Counted from the first letter of the stretch, positions 34,913 through 44,004 are shown. The stretch is 64,000 nucleotides of DNA from Bradyrhizobium paxllaeri (GCF_001693515.2 NZ_CP042968.1:2356001-2420000); one strand, 5' to 3'. The notes: generated by a model from the letters alone, not told the origin. Made by a program: numbers and translations.

Positions 34913-37900
34913 AACACCCTCTCGCCAGTTATGCCGAGATCGGCATCACCACCAATTTCTCCTTCCTGCGCGGCGGCTCGGACCCGCGCGCCTATGTGCA
35001 TCAGGCGAGCGAGCTCGGTATCCCCGCCATCGGCATCGCCGACCACAATACGCTGGCCGGCGTGGTCCGCGCGCATAAGGAGCTCGACAATCCCGAGGTT
35101 CTGAACAAACCCAAATTGCTGATCGGCGCGCGGATCGTCTTCGTCGACGGTACGCCGGATATTCTGGTCTACCCGCGCGATCGCGCCGCTTACGGCCGGC
35201 TCTGCCAGTTGCTCACCCGCGGCAAGCGGGGCGACGACATCACGCGGATCGAGAAGGGCGAATGCCATCTGAGACTCGACGACCTCCTTGACTTCGCTGA
35301 AGGCCAGCTTCTGGTGCTGGCGCTGGCGCATCGCTTCGATGCAACGACGACGCAAGAAATTTTGCAGCGCCTGAAAGCGAGCCGCGCCGACGGCGTCTGG
35401 CTTGCCGCGAGCCTGCTCTACCGCGGCGACGACAAGCGCCGGCTGGCGGGGCTGCATCGCATTGCGCGCGCCGCCAAAGTGCCGCTGCTGGCGACCAACG
35501 AGGTGCTCTACCACCATCCCGCCCGCCGGCGGCTGCAGGATGTGCTGACGTGTATTCGCGAGAAAACCACCATCGACGCCATCGGCAGGCGGCTCGAGGC
35601 CAATGCCGAGCGTTACCTCAAGCCGGCGCATGAAATGGCGCGGCTGTTTCGCGATCTGCCGGAGGCGATCACGGAGACCATGCACTTCGCATCCCGTATC
35701 AGCTTCTCGCTCGACCAGCTCAAATACCAGTATCCGGACGAGCCGGTGCCGCCGGGCAAGACCGCGCAGCAGCATCTGGAAGACCTGACCTGGGCCGGCG
35801 TCGACAAGTATTTCGGCGGGGTGATCGACGATACGCTGCGCGCCACCTTGCGGAAAGAACTCGATCTGATCGCCGAATTGAAATACGCGCATTATTTCCT
35901 CACCGTGCACGACATCGTGCAATACGCGCGCAGCCAGAATATCCTGTGCCAGGGCCGGGGCTCGGCGGCGAACTCCGCCGTCTGCTACGTGCTCGGCGTC
36001 ACCTCAGTCGATCCGACCAAGGTCGACCTGCTGTTCGAGCGTTTCATCTCCAAGGAGCGGCTGGAGCCGCCCGATATCGACGTCGATTTCGAACATTCGC
36101 GGCGCGAGGAGGTGATGCAATATGTCTATCGCCGCTACGGCCGCCACCGCGCCGCGATCATCGCGACCGTCATCCATTATCGTCCGCGCAGCGCCATCCG
36201 CGACGTCGGCAAGGCGCTGGGGCTGACCGAGGACGTCACCGCGGCGCTGGCCGACACCGTGTGGGGAAGCTGGGGCAAGGGCCTCAACGAAATGCAGGTC
36301 CGCCAGGCTGGTCTGGACCCTGCGAACGCGATGGTCGAACTCGCCGTCGAACTCGCCACCGAGCTGATCGAATTTCCCCGCCATCTGTCGCAGCATGTCG
36401 GCGGTTATGTGCTGACGCAGGACAGGCTCGACACCTATGTGCCGATCGGCAACGCGGCGATGGACGACCGCACCTTCATCGAATGGGACAAGGACGACGT
36501 CGACGCGCTGAGCATGATGAAGGTCGACGTGCTGGCGCTGGGTATGCTGACCTGCATCCGCAAGTGCTTTGATCTGATCGCCGACCACAAGGGCGAGCGG
36601 TATGAATTGGCCGATATCAAATCGGAGGACGACGACGAAGTTTACCAGATGCTGCAGCGGGGCGAGTCGCTCGGCGTATTCCAGGTCGAAAGCCGCGCGC
36701 AGATGAACATGCTGCCGCGGCTGAAGCCGCGCACCTTCTATGATCTCGTCATCGAGGTCGCGATCGTTCGCCCCGGTCCGATCCAGGGCGACATGGTGCA
36801 TCCTTACTTGCGGCGGCGGAACGGCAAGGAAAAAGTGAGCTATCCGTCGCCATCGTCCCACCACGGCAAGGCGGATGAGTTGTATCGCGTGCTGCACAAG
36901 ACGCTCGGCGTGCCCCTGTTCCAGGAGCAGGCGATGCGGATCGCGATCGAGGCTGCCAAATTCACCTCCGAGGAAGCTAACGGCCTGCGCCGCGCGATGG
37001 CGACCTTCCGCAATGTCGGCACCATCGGCAAGTTCGAAGACAAGATGATCGGCAACATGATCGCGCGCGGCTACGATCCCGAATTCGCCAAAAGCTGCTT
37101 TGACCAGATCAAGGGTTTTGGTTCCTACGGCTTTCCGGAAAGCCACGCCGCAAGCTTCGCCCAGCTCGTCTATGTCTCGTCATGGCTGAAGCATTATCAC
37201 CCCGACGCCTTCTGCTGCGGCCTGCTCAACTCGCAGCCGATGGGCTTTTACGCCCCCGCCCAGATCGTCGGCGACGCCCGCAAGAACGGCGTCGAGGTCC
37301 GCGAGATCGACGTGTCCTACAGCTTTGCCCAGAACACGCTGGAGGAGGGCAGTGGGAAATATTGTGCCGTTCGTCTCGGCTTCCGCCAGATCGACGGCTT
37401 CCACTGGCTCGATGAGGATGAGGAGCGGCTGAAGCAAATGCAGTCGTCGTTCCGGGATGGTGCGTTAGCACCAGACCCGGAACCTCGAGATTCCGGGTTC
37501 ACGCTTCGCGGGCCCCGGAATGACAATGTCAAGAAAGAGCAGGACTGGGCCGACCGCATCGTCGCCGCCCGCAAGCGCCGCCCCTTCACCTCGCTGGAAG
37601 AATTCGCCCGTGACACGGGCTTACCAAAACGCGCGCTGATCCTGCTTGCCGACGCCGATGCCTTCCGCTCCCTCGGGCTCGACCGCCGCGCGGCACTGTG
37701 GGCGGTGCGGCGGCTGCCAGATGACGTGCCGCTGCCGTTGTTCCAGGCCGCGATTGCCCGCGAGCAGCCCGACGAGAACGCCAGGCCATTGCCGCTGATG
37801 CCGCTGCCGGAGCAGGTGGTCGCCGATTACCAGACGGTGCGGTTGTCGCTGAAGGGCCACCCGATGGAATTCCTGCGCGAGATGTTCACCAGAGAGCGCG

Positions 37901-38355
37901 TCGTTCCCTGCAAGGACGTCAACCACAGGAACGACAGGCGCCGCGTCAGTTGCGCCGGCGTGGTGCTGGTGCGCCAGCGCCCGGGCAGCGCCAAGGGCGT
38001 CGTCTTCATGACGCTGGAGGACGAGACCGGCATCGCCAATATCGTGGTGTGGCCCAAGGTGATGGAGCAGTACCGCAAGGAGGTGATGGGCGCGCGCCTG
38101 ATCCTGGTCGAGGGCTACATCCAGAGCAGCCCGGAGGAGGTGACGCATCTGGTGGCGCAGCGGATGTTCGACCGTTCCCACGATCTGATCGGCCTCGCCA
38201 ATGATGCGCTAAACCGAAAGCATCCAGTGCCCGCGGGCCCTGCGCTGGTCGAACCGCTCAACGACGACCGCCGCGACCACGCTGATACCCCAGCGCAAAA
38301 AATCCGCCACCCGCGCGACGTCCGCATCCTGCCGCCGTCGCGGGATTTTCATTGA
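34909..38355 (+). CDS. dnaE2: Error-prone DNA polymerase DnaE2 (ImuC)
   Basis: A 1148-aa C-family polymerase that carries out SOS-induced error-prone translesion synthesis with ImuA and ImuB. An N-terminal PHP domain (FLRGGSDPRAYVHQASELG, IADHNTLAG) is followed by the polymerase core with catalytic Asp residues in PPDIDVDFEHSRR, then RPGPIQGDMVHPYLRR, the helix-hairpin-helix region, and a C-terminal OB fold (VVFMTLEDETGIANIVVWP). Residues about 846-872 come from a palindromic repeat inserted in frame. The start at 34909 overlaps the imuB stop. The C-terminus (HPRDVRILPPSRDFH) looks complete, so the IS91 element right behind it has not truncated it. Confidence 0.96.
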   Translation: MKHPLASYAEIGITTNFSFLRGGSDPRAYVHQASELGIPAIGIADHNTLAGVVRAHKELDNPEVLNKPKLLIGARIVFVDGTPDILVYPRDRAAYGRLCQLLTRGKRGDDITRIEKGECHLRLDDLLDFAEGQLLVLALAHRFDATTTQEILQRLKASRADGVWLAASLLYRGDDKRRLAGLHRIARAAKVPLLATNEVLYHHPARRRLQDVLTCIREKTTIDAIGRRLEANAERYLKPAHEMARLFRDLPEAITETMHFASRISFSLDQLKYQYPDEPVPPGKTAQQHLEDLTWAGVDKYFGGVIDDTLRATLRKELDLIAELKYAHYFLTVHDIVQYARSQNILCQGRGSAANSAVCYVLGVTSVDPTKVDLLFERFISKERLEPPDIDVDFEHSRREEVMQYVYRRYGRHRAAIIATVIHYRPRSAIRDVGKALGLTEDVTAALADTVWGSWGKGLNEMQVRQAGLDPANAMVELAVELATELIEFPRHLSQHVGGYVLTQDRLDTYVPIGNAAMDDRTFIEWDKDDVDALSMMKVDVLALGMLTCIRKCFDLIADHKGERYELADIKSEDDDEVYQMLQRGESLGVFQVESRAQMNMLPRLKPRTFYDLVIEVAIVRPGPIQGDMVHPYLRRRNGKEKVSYPSPSSHHGKADELYRVLHKTLGVPLFQEQAMRIAIEAAKFTSEEANGLRRAMATFRNVGTIGKFEDKMIGNMIARGYDPEFAKSCFDQIKGFGSYGFPESHAASFAQLVYVSSWLKHYHPDAFCCGLLNSQPMGFYAPAQIVGDARKNGVEVREIDVSYSFAQNTLEEGSGKYCAVRLGFRQIDGFHWLDEDEERLKQMQSSFRDGALAPDPEPRDSGFTLRGPRNDNVKKEQDWADRIVAARKRRPFTSLEEFARDTGLPKRALILLADADAFRSLGLDRRAALWAVRRLPDDVPLPLFQAAIAREQPDENARPLPLMPLPEQVVADYQTVRLSLKGHPMEFLREMFTRERVVPCKDVNHRNDRRRVSCAGVVLVRQRPGSAKGVVFMTLEDETGIANIVVWPKVMEQYRKEVMGARLILVEGYIQSSPEEVTHLVAQRMFDRSHDLIGLANDALNRKHPVPAGPALVEPLNDDRRDHADTPAQKIRHPRDVRILPPSRDFH
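37445..37525. repeat. Palindromic repeat inserted in frame in dnaE2
   Basis: The left end GTCGTTCCGGGATGG and the right end CCCCGGAATGACA pair as a palindrome, with inner blocks CCCGGAACCTCGAGATTCCGGG. This is a dispersed repeat family normally found between genes. Here it is translated as SSFRDGALAPDPEPRDSGF and onward without breaking the frame. Confidence 0.8.
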
Positions 38356-38578
38356 ACTGGTCCAGCGAGTGAACCCATGAGTAGTCGGTGGCATGCGCTT
38401 TGGTGCGCACTCCGGACTCGAGTCGAACATCGCATGAGGTCCGAAAAAGGCCACAGGACTAAACCGCTCGCGCGGTAGGGCGCCGCGGCTGGCGACGGAG
38501 CCAAGAGGATAGCGCAACGGGGCGTCCTGCCTTGAGATCGAGGGGTTCGACAACCTCACTCAAGACAGGAGCATCCCC

Positions 38579-39454
38579 ATGACCGACGAGGCAGTGAGCC
38601 CGTTGCGCCGGCGCATGATCGAAGACATGACGATCCGCAAGTTCGCGCCGAAGACCCAACATGACTACGTGCAAAGAATCAAGAACTTCGCTGCGTTTCT
38701 CGGGCGATCACCCGATACGGCGAGCTTCGAGGATGTCCGCCGCTACCAACTTCACCTGACGGCGAGCGGTGTTGGCGTGCCGACGATCAACCAGACCGTC
38801 TCGACCTTGCGGTTCTTGTTCCGGGTCACGCTGAAGCGGCACGAGATCGTCGAACATACCCATATCATTCACGAGCCGCGCAAGCTCCCTGTGGTGCTTA
38901 GCGTCGAGGAGGTGGCGCGGCTACTCGATGCTGCACCGGGGCTCAAATGCAAGGCGGCACTGAGCGTGGCCTACGGCGCCGGTCTGCGCGCCACCGAGGT
39001 GGTCTCGCTCAAGGTCTCCGACATCGACAGCAAGCGCATGATCATCCGCGTCGAGCAGGGCAAAGGCGGCAAGGACCGTAATGTCATGCTGTCGCCGAGC
39101 TTGCTCGACCTGCTGCGGACCTGGTGGAAGGCGGCGCGCCCACAGGGCTGGCTGTTCCCGGGCCGCGATCCGGCGCAGCCGATGACCACGCGCCAGCTCA
39201 ATCGTGCCTGTCATGCCGCCGCGCAGATGGCGGAGATCAGCAAGCGCGTCTCGCTGCACACCTTGCGGCACAGCTTCGCCACCCACCTGCTCGAGCAGAA
39301 CATCGATGTCCGCGTCATCCAGGTGCTGCTCGGTCACGCCAAGCTCGACACCACGGCGCTCTATACCCGCGTCGCCACCAAGACGATCAGCGAGGTCATG
39401 AGCCCGCTGGAGCATATCGCGCTCAAGCTCAAGGAGAGCCGACCGCCCAGCTGA
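38579..39454 (+). CDS. Tyrosine recombinase of the IS91-type element
   Basis: A 291-aa phage-integrase-type recombinase. The N-terminal SAM-like core-binding domain (MTIRKFAPKTQHDYVQRIKNF) is followed by the catalytic domain with the Arg in YGAGLRATEVVSLKV, HTLRHSFATHLLE (His-x-x-Arg) and the nucleophile Tyr in LGHAKLDTTALYTRV. It is full length and appears active. It precedes the transposase by only 14 bp and belongs to the same element; such recombinases are known companions of some IS91-family transposons. Confidence 0.92.
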   Translation: MTDEAVSPLRRRMIEDMTIRKFAPKTQHDYVQRIKNFAAFLGRSPDTASFEDVRRYQLHLTASGVGVPTINQTVSTLRFLFRVTLKRHEIVEHTHIIHEPRKLPVVLSVEEVARLLDAAPGLKCKAALSVAYGAGLRATEVVSLKVSDIDSKRMIIRVEQGKGGKDRNVMLSPSLLDLLRTWWKAARPQGWLFPGRDPAQPMTTRQLNRACHAAAQMAEISKRVSLHTLRHSFATHLLEQNIDVRVIQVLLGHAKLDTTALYTRVATKTISEVMSPLEHIALKLKESRPPS

Positions 39455-39468
39455 CGCGCAGGCCGCTC

Positions 39469-40668
39469 GTGTCGCGCCCGGCCTTGGAGGTTGCGGATAT
39501 CTTCCGCAACCATGGCCCGGCATGGCGTCAAGCCCATGCCGGCCATGTCAGCCTCGATCAGTTGAAGGTGATGTCGGCGATCGAGCGCTGTCGCACGGCG
39601 GCGCTGGGCGGCCATGTCGCGCGCTGCGCGGACTGCGCCTATACGACGATCGCCTACAACTCCTGCCGCAACCGGCATTGCCCGAAGTGCCAAGGCGCCG
39701 CCGCGAAAGACTGGCTTGCCGACCGCGAGACCGAGCTGTTGCCGGTGCCGTACTATCACGTGGTGTTCACGCTGCCGGCGGCCATCGCCGACATCGCCTA
39801 CCAGAACAAGGCCGTGATCTACGACCTGCTGTTCAAGGTCTCGGCCGAGACCATGCTGACGATCGCCGCTGATCCGAAGCATCTGGGCGCCAAGATCGGC
39901 ATCACCTCCGTGCTGCATACCTGGGGCTCGGCGCTCACCCATCACCCGCATGTGCACATGATCGTCCCGGGTGGCGGCATCTCGCCCGACGGCCAGCGCT
40001 GGGTGTCCTGCCGGCCGGGCTTCTTCCTCCCGGTGCGCGTGCTCTCCCGCCTGTTCCGCCGATTGTTCCTGGAGAAGCTCATCGCCGCCCACCAGACCGG
40101 CCGCCTCAGCTTCTTCGGCGAGAACATCCATCTGGCCGATGCGCGATCCTTCGCGGCCTATCTCGCCCCGCTGCGCAAGGCCGAGTGGATCGTCTACGCC
40201 AAGCGCCCGTTCGGCGGACCCGAGGCGGTGCTGGCCTATCTGTCGCGCTACACCCACCGCGTTGCCATCGCCAACAGCCGCTTGATTGCCTTCGACGATC
40301 GCGGCGTCACCTTCAAGTGGAAGGACTACCGCAGCGAGGGCCGCGATCGATACAAGCACATGACGCTCACCACCGACGAGTTCATCCGTCGCTTCCTCAT
40401 CCACGTCCTGCCCAAAGGCTTGCACCGCATCCGCCACTACGGCCTGTTCGCCAAAGGCGCTTGTGCCGACAACATCGCCCGCGCCCGTGAACTGCTCGCC
40501 GTTGCAAAACCTGACGACCAGCCTACCGCTGCCGCCGTCGATCCCAAAAAGCCGAGCTGTCCATGCTGCGGCGGTCGTATGATCATCATTGAGGTCTTCG
40601 AACGCGGCGCAACGCCACGGCATCGGCCGACAGCTCCAGCGACCGTCATCAGGATCGACACCTCATGA
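39469..40668 (+). CDS. IS91-family HUH transposase
   Basis: A 399-aa rolling-circle transposase. An N-terminal zinc-binding segment (CADCAYTTIAYNSCRNRHCPKC, about residues 54-76) is followed by the HUH motif in THHPHVHMIVPGGG (about 160) and the Tyr-bearing motif AYLSRYTHRVAIANSR (about 255). The start is taken as the GTG at 39469 (VSRPALEVADIF); the open frame upstream overlaps the recombinase gene. The C-terminus has another CxxC pair (CPCCGG). Confidence 0.93.
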   Translation: MSRPALEVADIFRNHGPAWRQAHAGHVSLDQLKVMSAIERCRTAALGGHVARCADCAYTTIAYNSCRNRHCPKCQGAAAKDWLADRETELLPVPYYHVVFTLPAAIADIAYQNKAVIYDLLFKVSAETMLTIAADPKHLGAKIGITSVLHTWGSALTHHPHVHMIVPGGGISPDGQRWVSCRPGFFLPVRVLSRLFRRLFLEKLIAAHQTGRLSFFGENIHLADARSFAAYLAPLRKAEWIVYAKRPFGGPEAVLAYLSRYTHRVAIANSRLIAFDDRGVTFKWKDYRSEGRDRYKHMTLTTDEFIRRFLIHVLPKGLHRIRHYGLFAKGACADNIARARELLAVAKPDDQPTAAAVDPKKPSCPCCGGRMIIIEVFERGATPRHRPTAPATVIRIDTS

Positions 40669-41177
40669 CCGCGTTACAATCCCGCAAATCTGCGCGTCGC
40701 GCCCGCTGCCCCTCCGCCAGCCACGGCAGAGCGCGCCCAGCTCTCTGCCCACCGTCGCAAATCGTCGGACAGCTTATGCAGTTCAGCGTCATCCGCCGCT
40801 CGTTCGTCAGCCGCTTCACCGTCGCACAACGCGTTGCTTCGGCTCGATCCCAATCAGCCAGCGCGCCCGCGGCACTCAAATTCCCATAGCGCCTGCCGCA
40901 CCGCCGTACGTTCCCTTAAGCGCGGTTTCCTCCCTTGGAGGCTTTCGGACGCCGGCCGCCGAGCACGCGGCGCCGTCCCTCAAGCGGCCGGCATCCGAAA
41001 CCCTTCACATAAGCAGACGTGACGGTCAACCGCAACCGTCTTGGAACCATAATCCGCGCGGTCGTGCGCCATTTGCACCCGAAGCTGTGCGCCGTCTTTC
41101 GAAATGTTAATTTCTCCGCCAGCGTCCCGTAATGGCGGAGTTGGCAATCATGCGGTCGACCATCAAAGCGCGAGGTT
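40669..41177. other. Noncoding right part of the IS91 region
   Basis: About 510 bp after the transposase. The first 350 bp look like the noncoding end of the element, with short GC-rich palindromes near 40960-41000 (GACGCCGGCCGCC, GGCGCCG, GCGGCCGGC). After about 41040 the sequence is less GC-rich. No credible gene was seen. Confidence 0.4.
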
Positions 41178-41504
41178 TTGTTTGTGGGCCGTGCGTTGGA
41201 ATACAATCTAACAACGCTGAGAATTTCCCGAGCATATGTCAGCCTGCTGTCCCGCCCTGAGGGTGACGCGACGGCGATTTCTCTGGCGTGGATCGGGGAC
41301 TATGAAATTCGTATGCACGCAGCCCCGCCGACTGCTGCCGCGAGGCAGCCGCTTTTCATCGTCGATATCTTTGACCATGACGAGCAACTCTTTATCGACA
41401 GTCGCGCCTGTCACACCGTTGCGGAAGGCGCCGTCGCGTTCGACGAATTCCTGCATATGGCGGAGCCGGTGATAGGCGGGCCGCACTACAAACCACCCGT
41501 CTGA
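41178..41504 (+). CDS. Hypothetical small protein
   Basis: A 108-aa frame starting at a TTG (MFVGRALEYNL) or a GTG 6 bp later; no strong ribosome-binding site. It contains ISLAWIGDYEIRMHAAPP, PLFIVDIFDHDEQLFIDSR and TVAEGAVAFDEFLHM, a composition that looks like a real small soluble protein. I do not recognise the family. It overlaps the end of the convergent FAD oxidoreductase by 19 bp. Confidence 0.5.
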   Translation: MFVGRALEYNLTTLRISRAYVSLLSRPEGDATAISLAWIGDYEIRMHAAPPTAAARQPLFIVDIFDHDEQLFIDSRACHTVAEGAVAFDEFLHMAEPVIGGPHYKPPV

Positions 41505-42730
41505 GCACTCACCTTTTGAGCTCTCGAAGCCGCGCTAGCAAAGATCGCTTCGACGTTCTCAGGCGCAAAAAATTCCGTCGGCGATATCGTCCCGGCGTTC
41601 AGGCGTGCAAAATCGTCCATGGCCGCCTGGTTGCCGTGAACCGCGCCGAGGATCCGTTGCAGCTCGGGTGGCGGCGGCTCGAGCGTGGCGAGGTCGCAGG
41701 TGAAATCAAACATCGTCCCGACGTCGACGTCGCGGATGCGCTGGTACTCAGCCATGGCTTCCTCGAACGGCCGCGCGCCCGACAATGATTGGTCGATTGC
41801 GCCAGCGCAGAGTTCGGCGTCGCGGAAGGCGTCGAGAATTCCCTGTGCCGTGATGAAGTCCCTGTTATAGCCGGCGTCGCCTGCGAGCGCCCAGCCGGGC
41901 CCGTAAGGCTTGCGGAAATAGTTCGGCACCGCGGCGCCGGCGAACGGCGCTTCGCGCGTTGCACGCCGCAACCGCGCGGCAAAGTCCGGCGCCTGCTCGA
42001 TTGCTTTCAGATAATGGCTCTCGATATCCCGTTTGTTTTCCGCAAACTCTGCATAAGGCCATCCGGCGATGACGAGCGTCAGGTCGTCGTGGGTCGGCAT
42101 GGCCGCAAAAGCGCGCCTGTCGCGGATATAAACCTCAAAGCGGCCGTCGGTGGGCAGGCCTCTCCAATAGCTGTAGTAACCCGCGCATAGCGGCGGCTTC
42201 TCGCGGTAGTGCTCGGGATGCACCGCCTCGCTCAGCATCGAGTGCCGCCCATCGGCTCCCACGACAATATCGGCATATTCCGTAACCGTTCCGCCGTGCT
42301 TCGATCGCCCCTTGATGCCGATGACGCGATCTCCCTCGATCATGATCTCCTCGACGACAAAACCCTGACGGACCTCCGCACCGGCTTCGGCGACGGCGTC
42401 GACCAGCAGCTTGTCGAGGATTGTCCGCCGCGGGCAGTAGGCAACGGCGTCCTTGTCCATCCCTGGGGCGCCGGCAATCGTGAAGGCGCCGAAGTCGAAG
42501 GCATAGGTGTGGATCGGCGGGCATCCGGTCGCCACCAAGTGGTCGAGCAGCCCCCATCGCGCCAGCGCGTTCACGGCGCGGGGATGCACAAGATGGGTTG
42601 AGACGGTGTCGCTCGGGAATGACGCGCGATCGACCGCCAGCACCCGGTATCCCTTTCGCGCCAAGAGCATCGCGGTCGGCGAGCCGGCGCAGCGCGCGCC
42701 CATGACGATCACGTCGAATGCCTTGCCCAT
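41486..42730 (-). CDS. FAD-dependent oxidoreductase (monooxygenase/halogenase-like)
   Basis: A 414-aa flavoprotein of the group that includes geranylgeranyl reductases and aromatic monooxygenases. The N-terminal FAD motif is DVIVMGARCAGSPTAMLLARKG, with ARCAGS in place of the classic GGGxAG. VVGADGRHSMLSEAV is the GD-type motif, and GPGWALAGDAGYNRDFITAQGILDAFRDAE is the second FAD-binding region. The substrate is unknown. It is divergent from the AraC-type regulator at 42891, which may control it. Confidence 0.88.
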   Translation of the reverse strand: MGKAFDVIVMGARCAGSPTAMLLARKGYRVLAVDRASFPSDTVSTHLVHPRAVNALARWGLLDHLVATGCPPIHTYAFDFGAFTIAGAPGMDKDAVAYCPRRTILDKLLVDAVAEAGAEVRQGFVVEEIMIEGDRVIGIKGRSKHGGTVTEYADIVVGADGRHSMLSEAVHPEHYREKPPLCAGYYSYWRGLPTDGRFEVYIRDRRAFAAMPTHDDLTLVIAGWPYAEFAENKRDIESHYLKAIEQAPDFAARLRRATREAPFAGAAVPNYFRKPYGPGWALAGDAGYNRDFITAQGILDAFRDAELCAGAIDQSLSGARPFEEAMAEYQRIRDVDVGTMFDFTCDLATLEPPPPELQRILGAVHGNQAAMDDFARLNAGTISPTEFFAPENVEAIFASAASRAQKVSAQTGGL

Positions 42731-42890
42731 CGGAACCTCCTTGCAACGTTCTTCCGTGCCGGTTCATGGCAGCCAGGCTGACCGGTCGCGGCCCATGCAT
42801 TCGAGTGTAGTGAGAGGCCGAAGCCGCAACTTTGCCGAAACTCCGTGGTTCTTTGCAGCGGGTTCAGGTCACAGTCGACGGAGCACGGAA

Positions 42891-43940
42891 ATGGATGCTC
42901 TATCGGAGGCGTTGGCGTCCGTGCGCATGACCGGCGCCATCTTCTACCATGCGGAGTGCACCGCGCCCTGGGGGTTCCGGGTGCCGCATCTGCGAGACGT
43001 TGGCCACGTGCTCGCTCCCGGAACCGAGCGGCTGGTCAGCTATCACCTGGTCACCCACGGCAAGGCGGTCGTGTGCTTTCCGGGCGAGGCGGACATCCCC
43101 ATCACGGCGGGGGATATCCTGATCATCCCGCACGGCGATGCACATACCGTTTCGAACGGCTCGCCATCGGCCTTCATGGACAGCGGGGCCTCGCTCGGTA
43201 GCTATCTCGCGGGCGATCTGACGACCATGCGATTGGGAGGCGGCGGCGAACTGACCCAATTTGTCTGCGGCTATTTCGGCTGCGAGCGTCATGCCGAGCG
43301 GCTGTTCCTGGCCGGCCTGCCGCAGATGATCAAGATCAACCTGCGCGGCGACCCGGCCGGCGAATGGCTGGAGAGCTCGGTTCGCCATCTTGTCTCCGAG
43401 GCTGATTCCCGACGACCGGGACAAGCAGTGCTGCTTTCCAAGATGGCGGAAGCGCTCTTCATCGAAACCATTCGCCGCTACATGGAGGCGCTACCGGCCG
43501 AGCAGACCGGCTGGCTCGCGGGGGCGCGGGATCCGGTTGTCGGCGGTGCACTGGCGCTGCTGCATCGAAAGCCCTGCCATCACTGGACCGTGGAGGAACT
43601 GGCCACCGCTGCAGCGGTCTCACGCTCGGTCCTGGCCGAGAGGTTCTCCCGGTTTCTCGGCGAGCCGCCGCTGACCTATCTCGCCCGCTGGCGGCTGCAA
43701 CTCGCCGCCCGGATGCTGCAAACCACGCGGGAGCCGGTGATACAGGTGGCGTCGGAGGTCGGCTATGACTCGGAGGCGGCGTTCAACCGGGCGTTCAAGC
43801 GCGAATTCGGTATTCCGCCAGGACAATTCAGGGGACAATTCAGGGGACAATTCAAAGGCCAATTCAGCGGCCAATTGAAAAGATCGCGCCCCCGGGCGGG
43901 TCCGGTTGGAGGCGCGCGCATTCCCTCGGACGCGGCGTGA
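42891..43940 (+). CDS. AraC-family regulator with cupin sensor and repeat tail
   Basis: A 349-aa transcription regulator. Residues 1-190 form an AraC-type cupin sensor (HLVTHGKAVVCFPGEADIPI, DILIIPHGDAHTV); residues about 215-315 carry the two HTH motifs (WTVEELATAAAVSRSVLAERF and VIQVASEVGYDSEAAFNRAFKREFG). The usual ending PPGQFR is tandemly multiplied: five 12-nt units at 43821-43880 encode GQFR-GQFR-GQFK-GQFS-GQLK. The start at 42891 was chosen because the open frame upstream overlaps the divergent gene. It probably controls the FAD oxidoreductase across the 160-bp gap. Confidence 0.9.
   Translation: MDALSEALASVRMTGAIFYHAECTAPWGFRVPHLRDVGHVLAPGTERLVSYHLVTHGKAVVCFPGEADIPITAGDILIIPHGDAHTVSNGSPSAFMDSGASLGSYLAGDLTTMRLGGGGELTQFVCGYFGCERHAERLFLAGLPQMIKINLRGDPAGEWLESSVRHLVSEADSRRPGQAVLLSKMAEALFIETIRRYMEALPAEQTGWLAGARDPVVGGALALLHRKPCHHWTVEELATAAAVSRSVLAERFSRFLGEPPLTYLARWRLQLAARMLQTTREPVIQVASEVGYDSEAAFNRAFKREFGIPPGQFRGQFRGQFKGQFSGQLKRSRPRAGPVGGARIPSDAA
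43821..43880 (+). repeat. Five 12-nt tandem repeats in the AraC gene
   Basis: Units GGACAATTCAGG (twice), GGACAATTCAAA, GGCCAATTCAGC and GGCCAATTGAAA run head to tail in frame. The first unit is the normal end of the AraC domain; the rest are duplicates. Confidence 0.93.
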
Positions 43941-44004
43941 GGGAAACAAGAAAGCGTCCCGGTGACGGCTTCGCCGACGATCCGCAGATTCGCGGGGCTC
44001 CGAT

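Larger units (their letters stand above)
38356..41030 (+). mobile_element. IS91-family element with accessory tyrosine recombinase
   Basis: The segment behind dnaE2 contains a tyrosine recombinase and an IS91-type HUH transposase in one direction, with GC-rich noncoding flanks (38356-38578 and 40669 onward). IS91-type elements lack terminal inverted repeats and target a tetranucleotide such as GAAC; GAAC occurs at 38354-38357, 38371-38374 and 41044-41047, so the true ends could not be fixed. The right noncoding part contains short palindromes. Confidence 0.6.

Noticed and set aside
34909..38355. DnaE2 suspected of truncation or frameshift by the neighbouring IS91 element or the internal repeat
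   Set aside because: The frame is continuous and the C-terminal HPRDVRILPPSRDFH looks like a normal DnaE2 ending.
40665..40889. 74-codon frame after the IS91 transposase
   Set aside because: Arg/Ala/Ser-rich low-complexity translation in the noncoding end of the element, without a ribosome-binding site.
43821..43880. Tandem repeats considered as a CRISPR-like array
   Set aside because: Units are 12 nt, contiguous without spacers and in frame with the AraC gene.
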